NCBI GenBank assembly: GCA_019636245.1
Contig: JAHBXX010000022.1
Coordinates: 16,872-80,871 of the forward strand
Direction: 5' to 3'
DNA length: 64,000 nucleotides
Origin: Planctomycetota bacterium
GTDB lineage: Bacteria; Planctomycetota; UBA1135; UBA2386
Shown piece after piece: positions 30,001-38,451 of this stretch (the stretch's first letter is position 1; the number at the start of each line of letters is the position of its first letter). The notes below the pieces were generated by a model. That model worked only from the letters and a program-made list of their open reading frames with translations, made no database searches and had not been told where the DNA came from. Made by a program: the position numbers and the translations under genes.

Positions 30001-30711
30001 ATGGGCCGCCAGTGGCTGCACAGCAAACGCGAGGTGACCGCCAACCGCCGCGCACAGATCACCAGCAAGCTGGTGCGCGAGATCATGGTCGCCGCGAAGA
30101 TGGGCGTGCCCGACCCGGCGATGAACCCGCGCCTGGCGCTGGCCGTCGAGCAGGCGCGCAAGCAGTCGGTGTCGAACGACGTCATCAAGCGCGCGATCGC
30201 CAAGGGCTCCGGCCAGGGCGACGACGCCGTCAACTACGAGCTGGTCACCTACGAGGGCATGGGCCCGCACAACGTGCCCGTGATCGTCGAGTGCATGACC
30301 GAGAACCGGAACCGCACCGCACCCGACCTGCGCTCGATGTGGAAGGACGGCCAGTTCGGCAGCAAGGTGGCGTTCCTGTTCGACCACGTCGGCATCGTCG
30401 AGGCCACGCACCCGCAGGCCGGCAAGGACCGCGACGAGGCGGCGATCGAGGCCGGCGCGCAGGACGTCGAGGAACTCGAGCACATGCCCGAAGGCCAGAC
30501 CGGGGCCCGGTTCTTCACCGACCGCACCGACATGTACCAGGTCGCCGACGCGCTGCGCGCCGCCGGCTGGGTGGTCGCGACCGCGGAGCTGGGCTACCGG
30601 GCCAAGGACCCGGTCGCCCTCGCCGGCGAGGCGCGCGCCGCGGTCGAAGCGTTCCTCGAGCGCATCGACGGCCACGACGACGTGCACCGGGTCTACGCGG
30701 CGCTGAAGTGA
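30001..30711 (+). CDS. YebC/PmpR (TACO1) family translation/transcription factor
   Basis: The protein has 236 aa. Family segments are HSKREVTANRRAQITSKL, MNPRLALAVEQAR, NDVIKRAIAKGSG and the central YEGMGPHNVPVIVECMTEN, then HVGIVE. The opening resembles the HSKWHNIKHRKA/HSKREVT branch of YebC. Members bind DNA or act on the ribosome to relieve polyproline stalling. That fits a proteome as proline-rich as this one, but it is inference. GGAG lies 13 nt before ATG 30001. The preceding 268 nt (29733-30000) hold no gene I can see, only short GC-rich dyads. Confidence 0.9.
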   Translation: MGRQWLHSKREVTANRRAQITSKLVREIMVAAKMGVPDPAMNPRLALAVEQARKQSVSNDVIKRAIAKGSGQGDDAVNYELVTYEGMGPHNVPVIVECMTENRNRTAPDLRSMWKDGQFGSKVAFLFDHVGIVEATHPQAGKDRDEAAIEAGAQDVEELEHMPEGQTGARFFTDRTDMYQVADALRAAGWVVATAELGYRAKDPVALAGEARAAVEAFLERIDGHDDVHRVYAALK

Positions 30712-30768
30712 GGGGCGGCCGCGCCTTCGGGCTCCCCTCGGCGCGCCGGGCGCCGTAGCCTCGACGGC

Positions 30769-31287
30769 ATGGTTCGGCACCCCTCCTCTCTCTCCTTCCG
30801 GTTCGCCGGCGTGTCCCTGCTCGTGTCGGCGTTCGCCGGCTGCCACGGCATCGGTGTGCAGACCACGCACGACGAGGACGTCGATTTCGCGCAGTTCCGC
30901 AGCTTCGACCTGATGCCGCCGGCGCAGCAGTCGCCGACCATGGTCAGCGACGAGACGCTGCTGGGCCTCGTCGCCGCCGAGCTGGAGAAGAAGGGCCTGC
31001 AGCGGCGCAAGGACGGCGCCGACCTGCTGGTCGCCGTGCACCGGTCGGTGGAAGGCGCGCTGAACACGCGCGGCTCCGGCTACGAGTTCCGCGACGGGCG
31101 CATGCGCCGCTACGAGCTGCAGGAGGGCACGCTGGTGGTGGATCTGGTGCGGGGCACGGAGCGGGAGGTGGTGTGGCGCGGCACCGCGCAGGGCGCGTTC
31201 AAGTTCGACAGTTCGCTGGCGGAGCGGGAAGCGGGGCTGCGGGACGTCGTGCGGGACATGTTCGCGGGGTTCCCGCCGCGGAGGTGA
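30769..31287 (+). CDS. DUF4136-like lipoprotein
   Basis: The protein has 172 aa. A signal peptide of about 27 residues ends in VSAFAGC, a lipobox, so the mature protein should be lipid-anchored on the periplasmic side. The mature part matches DUF4136: DFAQFRSFDLMPP, a central AAELEKKGLQRRKDGADLLVAVH and C-terminal VVDLVRGTEREVVWRGTAQG. The role of DUF4136 is unknown. It is 57 nt downstream of the YebC gene and may share its transcript. Confidence 0.8.
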   Translation: MVRHPSSLSFRFAGVSLLVSAFAGCHGIGVQTTHDEDVDFAQFRSFDLMPPAQQSPTMVSDETLLGLVAAELEKKGLQRRKDGADLLVAVHRSVEGALNTRGSGYEFRDGRMRRYELQEGTLVVDLVRGTEREVVWRGTAQGAFKFDSSLAEREAGLRDVVRDMFAGFPPRR

Positions 31288-31381
31288 GGGGCTGGGGCCG
31301 GCGCGGCGGGCGAGAATCTGGAAAGAGGGCGAACTTCTCGCCGCCCCGAGGACGGTTCGGGAGCATCCAGGTGGTAACCCG

Positions 31382-33085
31382 ATGGCCAGCCCTCCCCGCA
31401 TCCGCCTCCTTCTCAGCTGCCTCTGGCTCGCCGCGGTCGGCGGCGCCCAGGCAACCCCTGACTCCGCGGCCCGCAAGATCGTCGTGCACGACACCGGTGG
31501 CCACTGGCCGGGCGCCATCAGTGTGCATGCCGATGGCAGCCTGTGGGCGATCGGCAACCCGTGGTTGGGCGGCGGCATGCGCGCCTTGGCGATCGGCGGG
31601 GCCAACGACCTGGCCAGGGTCGACGGGCTGACGCCCGGCAGCAACGAGACCGTGGCCGTGGTCGGCGCCCAGGGAGTGGTGATGCTGCGCTGGAACCCGG
31701 CCACCCTGGCGTTCGACCAGAATGCCTGGCCGCACGTCCAGCTCCAGGGCGCACGGGCCGTGCGCACCGTGCCGTTCGGCAACCAGCATCTCGTCGCCGT
31801 GCTCGGCGCCAGCGGCCGGACGGTGCACTGCTACCGCTACCACGAGGGCGGCAGCGGGTTGCTCGTGGCGCAGAGCACGGCCACGGAGGAGGTCCTGGAC
31901 TTCGCGGCCTTCCGACACGGCAACGGCACCGCCCGGCTCCTGCGCGCCACGGCCTCGGGGCTCGCCTGCCTGCCCGCCGGCGGCGCGGTGCAGTGGACCC
32001 TCGCCGGGCAGCACGGCCACGTCCTGCGCTGCGACCACCCGATCGTCAAGGCCGCGTGGCTGTACCGGGACGCCAACACCGGCGAGTGGCGACTGGCGCA
32101 GATCGGCGACGCCGGCGTGCTCGACGACGAGAGCCTGGCTGCGCACCTCGGCGGCAGCGAGCAGGTGCTCGCCGCCTTCCTGCTCGACTGCGACGCCGAC
32201 GGTGACCTCGACCTGGTCGCCAAGACCTCGCTCGGGGTGCGCGTCCTGCTGCAGCCCGAGCTGCCGGGGCTGGCGCAGACCACGGAGGTGTCGTTCGAGC
32301 CCCTGACCGGCACGGTGTGCGTGCCCGATCTGGCCTTGATGCACGCCGGCACCCGGGTTCGCGTCGTCGACGACCTGGGCGTTGGCGACGTGCGATGGTC
32401 GAACCTGGCGATGGGCATCCAGCCCTGGGACGACGGCATCGACCTGCATGGCGGCGGCCAGATCGACACCCTGCCGACCGACGACAGCCGGATCCACTTC
32501 GTGGTCTCGATCGCCCCCGAGTGGCTCGTGAGATTCTCGCATCCAGAGCGCCGGACCTACCTGCAGGTGATCACCTGGCGGCAGGCACAGCCGAGCATCG
32601 ACGGGCGCCTCGACGCCACCTCGGAGAGCAACATGGTGCACGAGATGATCGACATCCCGGCATCCGTCTCGACCTCGACGCTGTGGCCGCTGGACGTCAC
32701 CCTGGCGCCGCCCTGGTATCCGATCGGCTGGTCGACGGACGAGCACTACTGGCTGACCATCCGCCTCGTCGCGACCGAGGTCGGCGGCAGTGAACTCGAC
32801 GTCGTCTCCGACCCGGTGACCCTCGTCACCTCGCTGTCGATCGCGCAGCGCGATGCCGAGGAGCCGTGGGCCTTCGTGCTCGAGTACAGCGAGCCGGGCA
32901 CGCAGGCGTCGGAATTGCCCGCTGTCGTCGCACCGCCACCGGCAGCGCCCGACATGCAGTTGGGCGGCTACGTGATCGGCGTGATCGGCAGGATCAGGGC
33001 CCTGCCGCCGCCCCCGCCGCCCGGCGGGATCCCGGCGCCGAGCGAAGGTTCGACCGGCGCCGTCTCGCAACGCATCCCGCAGTGA
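31382..33085 (+). CDS. Secreted protein with an FG-GAP/VCBS-like repeat, unknown function
   Basis: The protein has 567 aa. A Sec signal peptide (residues 1-25, LLLSCLWLAAVGGAQA) precedes a beta-rich body. One Ca-binding-type motif DCDADGDLDLVAK near residue 271 is typical of FG-GAP/VCBS propeller repeats common in planctomycete secreted proteins. The C-terminus is Pro-rich (PPPPPPGGIPAPS). I recognise no enzyme motif. The last 92 nt overlap the end of the CHAT gene on the other strand, so one of the two 3' ends may be overextended, although both frames look coding nearby. Confidence 0.7.
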   Translation: MASPPRIRLLLSCLWLAAVGGAQATPDSAARKIVVHDTGGHWPGAISVHADGSLWAIGNPWLGGGMRALAIGGANDLARVDGLTPGSNETVAVVGAQGVVMLRWNPATLAFDQNAWPHVQLQGARAVRTVPFGNQHLVAVLGASGRTVHCYRYHEGGSGLLVAQSTATEEVLDFAAFRHGNGTARLLRATASGLACLPAGGAVQWTLAGQHGHVLRCDHPIVKAAWLYRDANTGEWRLAQIGDAGVLDDESLAAHLGGSEQVLAAFLLDCDADGDLDLVAKTSLGVRVLLQPELPGLAQTTEVSFEPLTGTVCVPDLALMHAGTRVRVVDDLGVGDVRWSNLAMGIQPWDDGIDLHGGGQIDTLPTDDSRIHFVVSIAPEWLVRFSHPERRTYLQVITWRQAQPSIDGRLDATSESNMVHEMIDIPASVSTSTLWPLDVTLAPPWYPIGWSTDEHYWLTIRLVATEVGGSELDVVSDPVTLVTSLSIAQRDAEEPWAFVLEYSEPGTQASELPAVVAPPPAAPDMQLGGYVIGVIGRIRALPPPPPPGGIPAPSEGSTGAVSQRIPQ

Positions 33086-35606
33086 GGCTCAGCAGGCCGA
33101 GCCCGACGAGGAACAGCCAGGACCGCTGCGGCGGCGGTTCGGCCAGGGTGTGTCCGCCCCACCCGGTCACTTCGACCTGACCCATCAGGAAGGCCCGTAG
33201 ACGATCGCCGGCGGCCGCCGTGACCCGGGCTTGGCGCAAGGCCTCCGCGACCGGCCGCCCGTCGCACAGTGCCGCCACGGCGAGCGCCGCGAGGTCGAGG
33301 TGCACGCTGGCCCGCAGCGGCGCGGGGCTGGCGACGACGGCGGTGGCGCCGGCGGCCAGGAACGCGCCCGCCAGCGACGCGGCGACGTCGTCGTCGCCCA
33401 TGCGCGCCGGCCCGCGGGCGCCATGGCAGGTGGCCAGCCAGACCAGGCCCGCGTGCGGCGAAGCCGCGACCTCGACGGGCGTCAGCAGCCCCTCCGGGTG
33501 GTCTGCGTCCGGGGCCAGGGCCAGAGCCGGCGGACGATCCCCAACCGCCAATTCGCCGTGCGCGAGCAGCACACTCAGGCGGCGCCGATGCTGGCTGGCG
33601 TCGCGCTGCCAGTCGCCCACCGTCGCCGCCGCGCCGACGCGCCTCTCGGTTGCTGCCGGCAAGGCGGCCAGGAGGCGACCCCAGCGCCCGCCATCGAGCT
33701 CGCCGCCGGTCTCGAGGCGATTGCGGTCCCGGAACGCAGCCGAGGGCTCCAGCGTCGCGAACAACCGCGCCGAGGGAGCCTCGGCTGCCGTCGCTGTCGC
33801 ATCCGCGCGGCGGAGCGCCACCAGTAGCGGCAGCGACGCGCTGGTCGCCAGGGCGAAACGCTCGCCGAGCAGCTGCTCCGCGTCCCAACGCAGGCAGCCG
33901 AACGCCAAGCCGCCGAGCAGGTTGCCGCCGGTGATCGTCAGGTGCAGCCATCGTTCCGCCAGGCGGCGCACGCCCGCCGGCAGCAGCAGGGTGGCGACCC
34001 GTTCGCTGGCCGCGGTCAGGTCGCGCAGGTCCGGAACCTGGGATCCGACCACGTCGAGCGCCTGCAGTTCCAGCTGCAGGATCCCTGCCTCGGCCCGCAG
34101 CTGCGCCGCCCGCGGCAACGGCGCATGCTCGACGTGGTCGGCGTCGATCGCGAACACGTGCGACTCGTTCCAGGCCGGCACGAACAGCAAGGCGCCGTGC
34201 CCCGGCGGCAGGATCTCCCGGCGCACTTCGGCCAGCGACACGCCCGTCACGCCTCGTGCGCGGCTCGCGGAGGTGCAGCACTGCAGCTCGAGCAGGTCCT
34301 CGACGGCCCGCTGCCGGTCGAGCAGCACCGTCGTTGCCAGCAACTCGGACACCACGCGCAGGCGCGAACCGAGGCGCAGGAAGCCGGTGGACTCGCCTTC
34401 CCACGAGACCATCTGCCACTCGCGGATCATCTCGCGCAGGACGCCGCGCAGCAGGTCGGCGTGGTGCGCCAGTTCGACGGCGGTGGCGCCACGGCGCCGC
34501 GCCAGCTCGGCCGCGATCGGCGCGAGGAGCCAGTTCCCGCGCGGCATCGCCGGCATCGCGGCCAGGCGCTGGAGCGCCGTCTCCGCCGGTCCGAACGCGC
34601 CGCGGCGCAGCTCGAGATCCGCCAGCCAGAGCATCAGCAGTCGCGCGTGGCGGGCCGAGGGCACCGGCGCGGCCTGGGCGGCGGTGATCCTGGCGATCGT
34701 CGGCCCGACCTGCGCGTCGTCCTGCTGGGTGGCGCAATAGGCGGCGCCGATCGCATGCAGGTCGAGCTGCCGCTGCTGCTCGGCCGAGAGCTCGCGACCC
34801 TCGTGGATGCACCGGCGCCGGAAGGCGTCGATGGCGGCGTCGATCGCCGCGAACTCCTCACGCGCCGCCAGCAGGTCGAGGCGGCGCAGCTGCAGTTCGA
34901 ACTGCAGGTCCCAGGCCTCGGACGGTGGCGGCGCGCCCGCGAACAGCCCTGCGGCCAGGGCATCCGCGCGCGCCAGGTTCCGGCCGGCACGGTCCAGCCG
35001 GCCAAGGACCACGTCGAGGCTGCCCCGCCGCGCCACGAGGTCCAGTTCCTGCTCTGGCGCGAGCGGCATCGAGGCGATCCGCGCCAGCGCCAGGTCGGCG
35101 TCACCGAGCCGCTGCAGATCGACCAGACAATCGGCCTGGAGCAGCGCTCGTTCGCATCGCAACGCGCGCACCTCGGGCGCCAGATCCTCGACCGCGGCCA
35201 GGGTCGCCAGCGCCCCCTCGCTGTCGCCGCCTTGGGCCTGGTAGCTGGCCGCAGCCAGCAGGAACCACTCCACCAGCTCCGGTTCGGCGGCTGCACGCGC
35301 GACGACGCCGAGGTGCGCCGTGACGCAGGCTCGCCTCTGCCGGCCATCGAAGTGCTCCGGCCGGCAGGCGAAGAACGCCGCGCCGACCGTTCGCAGGTAG
35401 TCGCCATGCCGTCCCGGCCCCAAGGTCGCGATGGCCTGCTCCACCTGCGGCGCCACGTCGCCCGAAGCGAGGAACCAGGCGGGTTCCGTCGCCCGGTCGG
35501 CCTCGTGCGACTGTGCCGGCAGCGCCGCGGACGCCAGCCCGAGCAGGAGGCCCGCGAGCGGCCACGTGGGCCCCCAGGGGAGGCGCCGGCCGGCGGCTGG
35601 CCTCAC
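32994..35606 (-). CDS. Secreted or membrane CHAT-domain protein with helical repeats
   Basis: The protein has 870 aa. The GTG at 35606 overlaps the upstream stop (GTGA). The N-terminal hydrophobic stretch (LAGLLLGLASAALPAQ) is a signal peptide. Residues about 50-450 are alpha-helical TPR-like repeats. Residues about 490-790 are a CHAT caspase-like protease domain with catalytic H683 (LLAHGE) and C727 (LATCHGARG). A C-terminal helix (829-847) followed by RRRR is a likely anchor. CHAT proteases act in signalling and regulated proteolysis. In this operon with an ECF sigma factor it could process a regulator, but a periplasmic location would be unusual for CHAT proteins. Confidence 0.8.
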   Translation of the reverse strand: MRPAAGRRLPWGPTWPLAGLLLGLASAALPAQSHEADRATEPAWFLASGDVAPQVEQAIATLGPGRHGDYLRTVGAAFFACRPEHFDGRQRRACVTAHLGVVARAAAEPELVEWFLLAAASYQAQGGDSEGALATLAAVEDLAPEVRALRCERALLQADCLVDLQRLGDADLALARIASMPLAPEQELDLVARRGSLDVVLGRLDRAGRNLARADALAAGLFAGAPPPSEAWDLQFELQLRRLDLLAAREEFAAIDAAIDAFRRRCIHEGRELSAEQQRQLDLHAIGAAYCATQQDDAQVGPTIARITAAQAAPVPSARHARLLMLWLADLELRRGAFGPAETALQRLAAMPAMPRGNWLLAPIAAELARRRGATAVELAHHADLLRGVLREMIREWQMVSWEGESTGFLRLGSRLRVVSELLATTVLLDRQRAVEDLLELQCCTSASRARGVTGVSLAEVRREILPPGHGALLFVPAWNESHVFAIDADHVEHAPLPRAAQLRAEAGILQLELQALDVVGSQVPDLRDLTAASERVATLLLPAGVRRLAERWLHLTITGGNLLGGLAFGCLRWDAEQLLGERFALATSASLPLLVALRRADATATAAEAPSARLFATLEPSAAFRDRNRLETGGELDGGRWGRLLAALPAATERRVGAAATVGDWQRDASQHRRRLSVLLAHGELAVGDRPPALALAPDADHPEGLLTPVEVAASPHAGLVWLATCHGARGPARMGDDDVAASLAGAFLAAGATAVVASPAPLRASVHLDLAALAVAALCDGRPVAEALRQARVTAAAGDRLRAFLMGQVEVTGWGGHTLAEPPPQRSWLFLVGLGLLSLTAGCVARRRRSNLRSAPGSRRAAGAAAGP

Positions 35607-36268
35607 TGCCACGTCTCGGCCCAGGGCGAGGTCGCCAGCGGCACGTTCGAGTCGTCGATCGCGACCACGCGCCAGCGGAAGCGGGCGGGCAGCGCCGAAC
35701 GCACCTCGGCGGTCGGCAGCCAGGACGTGCCCTCGAGACGGTTGAGCGCAGCCCCCGGCACCACGACGGCCACCCCGTCCGGCACGGCGCGCAGGTCGAG
35801 CCGATAGAACTCCGCGCCGCGCACCGCCTGCCAGCGCAAAGGAGCATCCGCGGCCCACGGCATGCCATCCGGTTCCAGGCGAGTGGCCCCCGGACCCAGG
35901 CGCGGATCGGGAGGCTCGTGGACTTCGGCCCGCGGCAGCCAGAACCATGTCGCCGCCGCTGTGGCCACGGCACCGATGCCGAACGCCAGCAGCCGGCGCC
36001 GCGAGAGCGAACGGCGACCGCGGTGGAACGCCTGGACGGACGCCAGCGTGTCGACGATCGAATCGCCGCCCGCCGCCGACGGCTCGTCGGCTCGCGTCAG
36101 GGTCGCGCGCAGTTCGGCGACCGTCGCCGCCAGTGCGCGCCAGCGCGCCTCGAGTCCGGGGTCATGGGCGAACCGCTGCTGCACGCGCGGATCGGTCGGC
36201 CCGATGTCGCCGACCGTCAGGGCCGCCAGCAGGTCCTCGGCGGCGCCGGATGCAGGATCGATGTTCAC
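35603..36268 (-). CDS. Single-pass membrane protein, putative anti-sigma factor-like
   Basis: The protein has 221 aa from GTG 36268, which overlaps the sigma-factor stop (GTGA). Residues 1-85 are acidic and cytoplasmic, followed by a basic stretch SRRRLL. One transmembrane helix (LLAFGIGAVATAAATWFWLP) lies near residues 88-107, and the rest is a periplasmic beta-rich domain (WQAVRGAEFYRLDLR, RFRWRVVAID) resembling fibronectin-type folds. No ZAS zinc motif (HxxxCxxC) is present. Position directly after an ECF sigma gene and the topology suggest an anti-sigma or signal-relay role; not proven by sequence. Confidence 0.6.
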   Translation of the reverse strand: MNIDPASGAAEDLLAALTVGDIGPTDPRVQQRFAHDPGLEARWRALAATVAELRATLTRADEPSAAGGDSIVDTLASVQAFHRGRRSLSRRRLLAFGIGAVATAAATWFWLPRAEVHEPPDPRLGPGATRLEPDGMPWAADAPLRWQAVRGAEFYRLDLRAVPDGVAVVVPGAALNRLEGTSWLPTAEVRSALPARFRWRVVAIDDSNVPLATSPWAETWQ

Positions 36269-37002
36269 TGCAGGTCCCTCCCTGGGTCGTGGTGCCGCAG
36301 GGTGATGGCGAGCTGCGCCATCGCCCGATAGTAGCGCCCCTTGACGAGGTTCTCGGTCACGCCGAGCCTGGTGGCGATCTCGACGAAGGTCAGGCCGTCG
36401 AACAGGTGCTGCCGCACCACCGTGGCGTCCTGGGCGTGCAGCGCCTCGAGCGCGGCGAGCACCAGCTCCTGGCGTTCCAGCCGCTCGAGCGCCCCGGCAG
36501 CCGCGTCCGTCACATCGCCCGGCAGTTCGGCGGAGGCCCGCCGGCGCTGGCGACGCAGCGCGTTGGCCAGCTCGTAGCTGCACATGCGGTGCAACCAGGC
36601 ATCCAGGGGAACGTGGCGCGGCAGCTGCGCCAGCTTGCGCAGCGCGATCAGGATCACGTCGTGGCCGATGTCGTCGACCTGGTCACGCGTGAGTGGCAGG
36701 CGGAACCGGCGGCACAGGCCCGCCACCATGCGCCTGGCGGCGTCCAGCCGCCCGGCGATCCAGACCGCCGCCTGCGCGTCGCCGGCCAGGAACGCACGCA
36801 CCCGCTCGAAGTCGTCGTCAGGCGGCGAAGGAGCAGGGCTGGACACGTTCCTCGACGGCGCCGACGACGGCAGATCGGCCCACGCACGATACCCCGGCAG
36901 CATCGAGGCGTGGAACAGGCTCCCGCCCGATCGACCGAGGCGGCACCGATCCGCTCGGTCGAGAGGCACGGGCGGCACGGTCGGCGGTTCCGGAGTCGGC
37001 AT
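36265..37002 (-). CDS. ECF-type RNA polymerase sigma factor
   Basis: The frame has 245 codons. The sigma2 region includes QVDDIGHDVILIALRKLAQL and PLDAWLHRMCSYELANALRRQ; sigma4 includes TFVEIATRLGVTENLVKGRYYRAM, the -35-binding helix-turn-helix. The first 50 residues look non-coding-like, so the true start may be GTG 36846 (after GAGGAAC) giving a 193-aa protein of usual ECF length. It is the first gene of a three-gene unit with the membrane protein and the CHAT protein, all joined by GTGA overlaps. It lies 7 nt after the DUF1501 stop if the long start is used. Confidence 0.85.
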   Translation of the reverse strand: MPTPEPPTVPPVPLDRADRCRLGRSGGSLFHASMLPGYRAWADLPSSAPSRNVSSPAPSPPDDDFERVRAFLAGDAQAAVWIAGRLDAARRMVAGLCRRFRLPLTRDQVDDIGHDVILIALRKLAQLPRHVPLDAWLHRMCSYELANALRRQRRRASAELPGDVTDAAAGALERLERQELVLAALEALHAQDATVVRQHLFDGLTFVEIATRLGVTENLVKGRYYRAMAQLAITLRHHDPGRDLQ

Positions 37003-37009
37003 GCCTGGC

Positions 37010-38440
37010 TCAGAGGAAGCCCAGGCGGCGGTACAACCGTCCGGTGCGGGCGAGGATCCCGGGCACCACGATGTCGACGGATGCCGGCGCCATCAGGAAG
37101 TGCCGTTCGCAGACCTCGGCCAGCACGGTCTGGAAGTGCGTCTGCGGCTGCACTGCGTCGGCGTAGATGGGCGCCGTGGGTGGAGCCGTCAGCGCGCGCC
37201 AGGCGGCGCCGAACTGCTGGCTCGGAACCGCGGCGCAGTTGTAGACCCCACCGTTGGCGCCCTTGCGGAGGAACATGCACACGGTGCCGACGCCGTGGTC
37301 GGTACCGGCGCTGCCGTTCTCGTACGACGTCCGGCCGAACTCGGTGACCACGAGTATGCCGAGGTCGCTCCAGGAATACTCGTGCGCGTCGGCGTGCACG
37401 CTGGCGAGCCCGAAGCCCAGGACGTGCAGCAGGCGCTCGTGCGGTAGGAGCTGGTTCTGGTGCGTGTCGAACCCGCCGAGGTCGACGCCGACGACGTTCG
37501 TGGTGGTGCGTCGCAGCAGCGTCACCGCCTCCTCGAGCTGGCCGAGGAAATGCTGCGCCTGCGGACTCGACAGCGCGGCCAGTTCCGTGCCGCTGAGGCC
37601 CAGGGCGTTCACCTCGGACGGGCTGGTGGGGTACCTCGCTGCATTGTGGTTGGGTGGCGTGCCGTAGAGCCAGTCGGCGACGTCCACCTGCACGATCCCT
37701 TCGCTGCCGCAGGCGTTCTCGCCCGTGGTGCGGATCAGGCCGTCGATCGCCGACGGCGGCACATCGTCGAAGGCGCAGCAACCCCACAACGCATCGCCGA
37801 GCGGGTCGCTGGCCGAGGGCGGTGCGCCCTTGAGCCGCTGGAAGGGCACCGGCTGGCCGAACGTGTACTCGCGCGCCGACCGCATGTGGGTCAGGGCCCG
37901 GCTCTGGTCCACGGTCAGGAACATGCGCTGCATCAGGTTGGCGATGCTCACTCCGGCCAGCGTCGGCAGTGGTTGTGGGGCATGCACCTGCTGCACGAGG
38001 CGCGGCACGAACCCCTCCTGCGGCAAGGCCGACGCAGGGCCCTCCTCGGCGGTCTCCAGCTTCTGCATCTCGGCGAAGTGCGACCGCGTCGGGTTGTCGG
38101 TGCCGACCGCGTGCAGGAAGGCGACCTCGTTCTGCAGCATCGCCGGCTGCAGGCGCGCGAGCGCCGGGTGCAGGCCGGCGAACGTCGAACCCGGGATCGG
38201 CAACAGCGAGCTGGTCGGCAGGTGCAGCACCGGCCGGGCCGTCGGGTAGGTCACGTCGCCGAACGGCACGACGGTGTTGACGCCGTCGTTGCCGCCGCGC
38301 AGGAACACCACCAGCAGCTTGCGGTTCGGGTTGCCGAGCGCGGGGCGCGCAGCGTTGGCGAAGGCCGCCAGGCGGCTGGTCAGCAGGCCGGCGCTGCCGA
38401 GGGCGCCGAAGCGCAGGAAGTCACGTCGATCGATGGTCAT
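37010..38440 (-). CDS. DUF1501 family protein (Tat-exported)
   Basis: The protein has 476 aa. The N-terminus TIDRRDFLRFGALGSAG has a twin-arginine motif and hydrophobic stretch, so export by Tat is likely. DUF1501 signatures include KLLVVFLRGGNDGVNTVVPF, a SHFAEM block near residue 125, GFDTHQNQ and LGILVVTEFGRTSYEN followed by GTDHGVGT. The fold is alkaline-phosphatase/sulfatase-like; molecular function is undefined. It lies 11 nt downstream of DUF1800, a pairing typical of Planctomycetes and some Bacteroidetes and Proteobacteria, in which the two likely act together outside the cytoplasm. Confidence 0.92.
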   Translation of the reverse strand: MTIDRRDFLRFGALGSAGLLTSRLAAFANAARPALGNPNRKLLVVFLRGGNDGVNTVVPFGDVTYPTARPVLHLPTSSLLPIPGSTFAGLHPALARLQPAMLQNEVAFLHAVGTDNPTRSHFAEMQKLETAEEGPASALPQEGFVPRLVQQVHAPQPLPTLAGVSIANLMQRMFLTVDQSRALTHMRSAREYTFGQPVPFQRLKGAPPSASDPLGDALWGCCAFDDVPPSAIDGLIRTTGENACGSEGIVQVDVADWLYGTPPNHNAARYPTSPSEVNALGLSGTELAALSSPQAQHFLGQLEEAVTLLRRTTTNVVGVDLGGFDTHQNQLLPHERLLHVLGFGLASVHADAHEYSWSDLGILVVTEFGRTSYENGSAGTDHGVGTVCMFLRKGANGGVYNCAAVPSQQFGAAWRALTAPPTAPIYADAVQPQTHFQTVLAEVCERHFLMAPASVDIVVPGILARTGRLYRRLGFL

Positions 38441-38451
38441 GGTGGGTCCCC

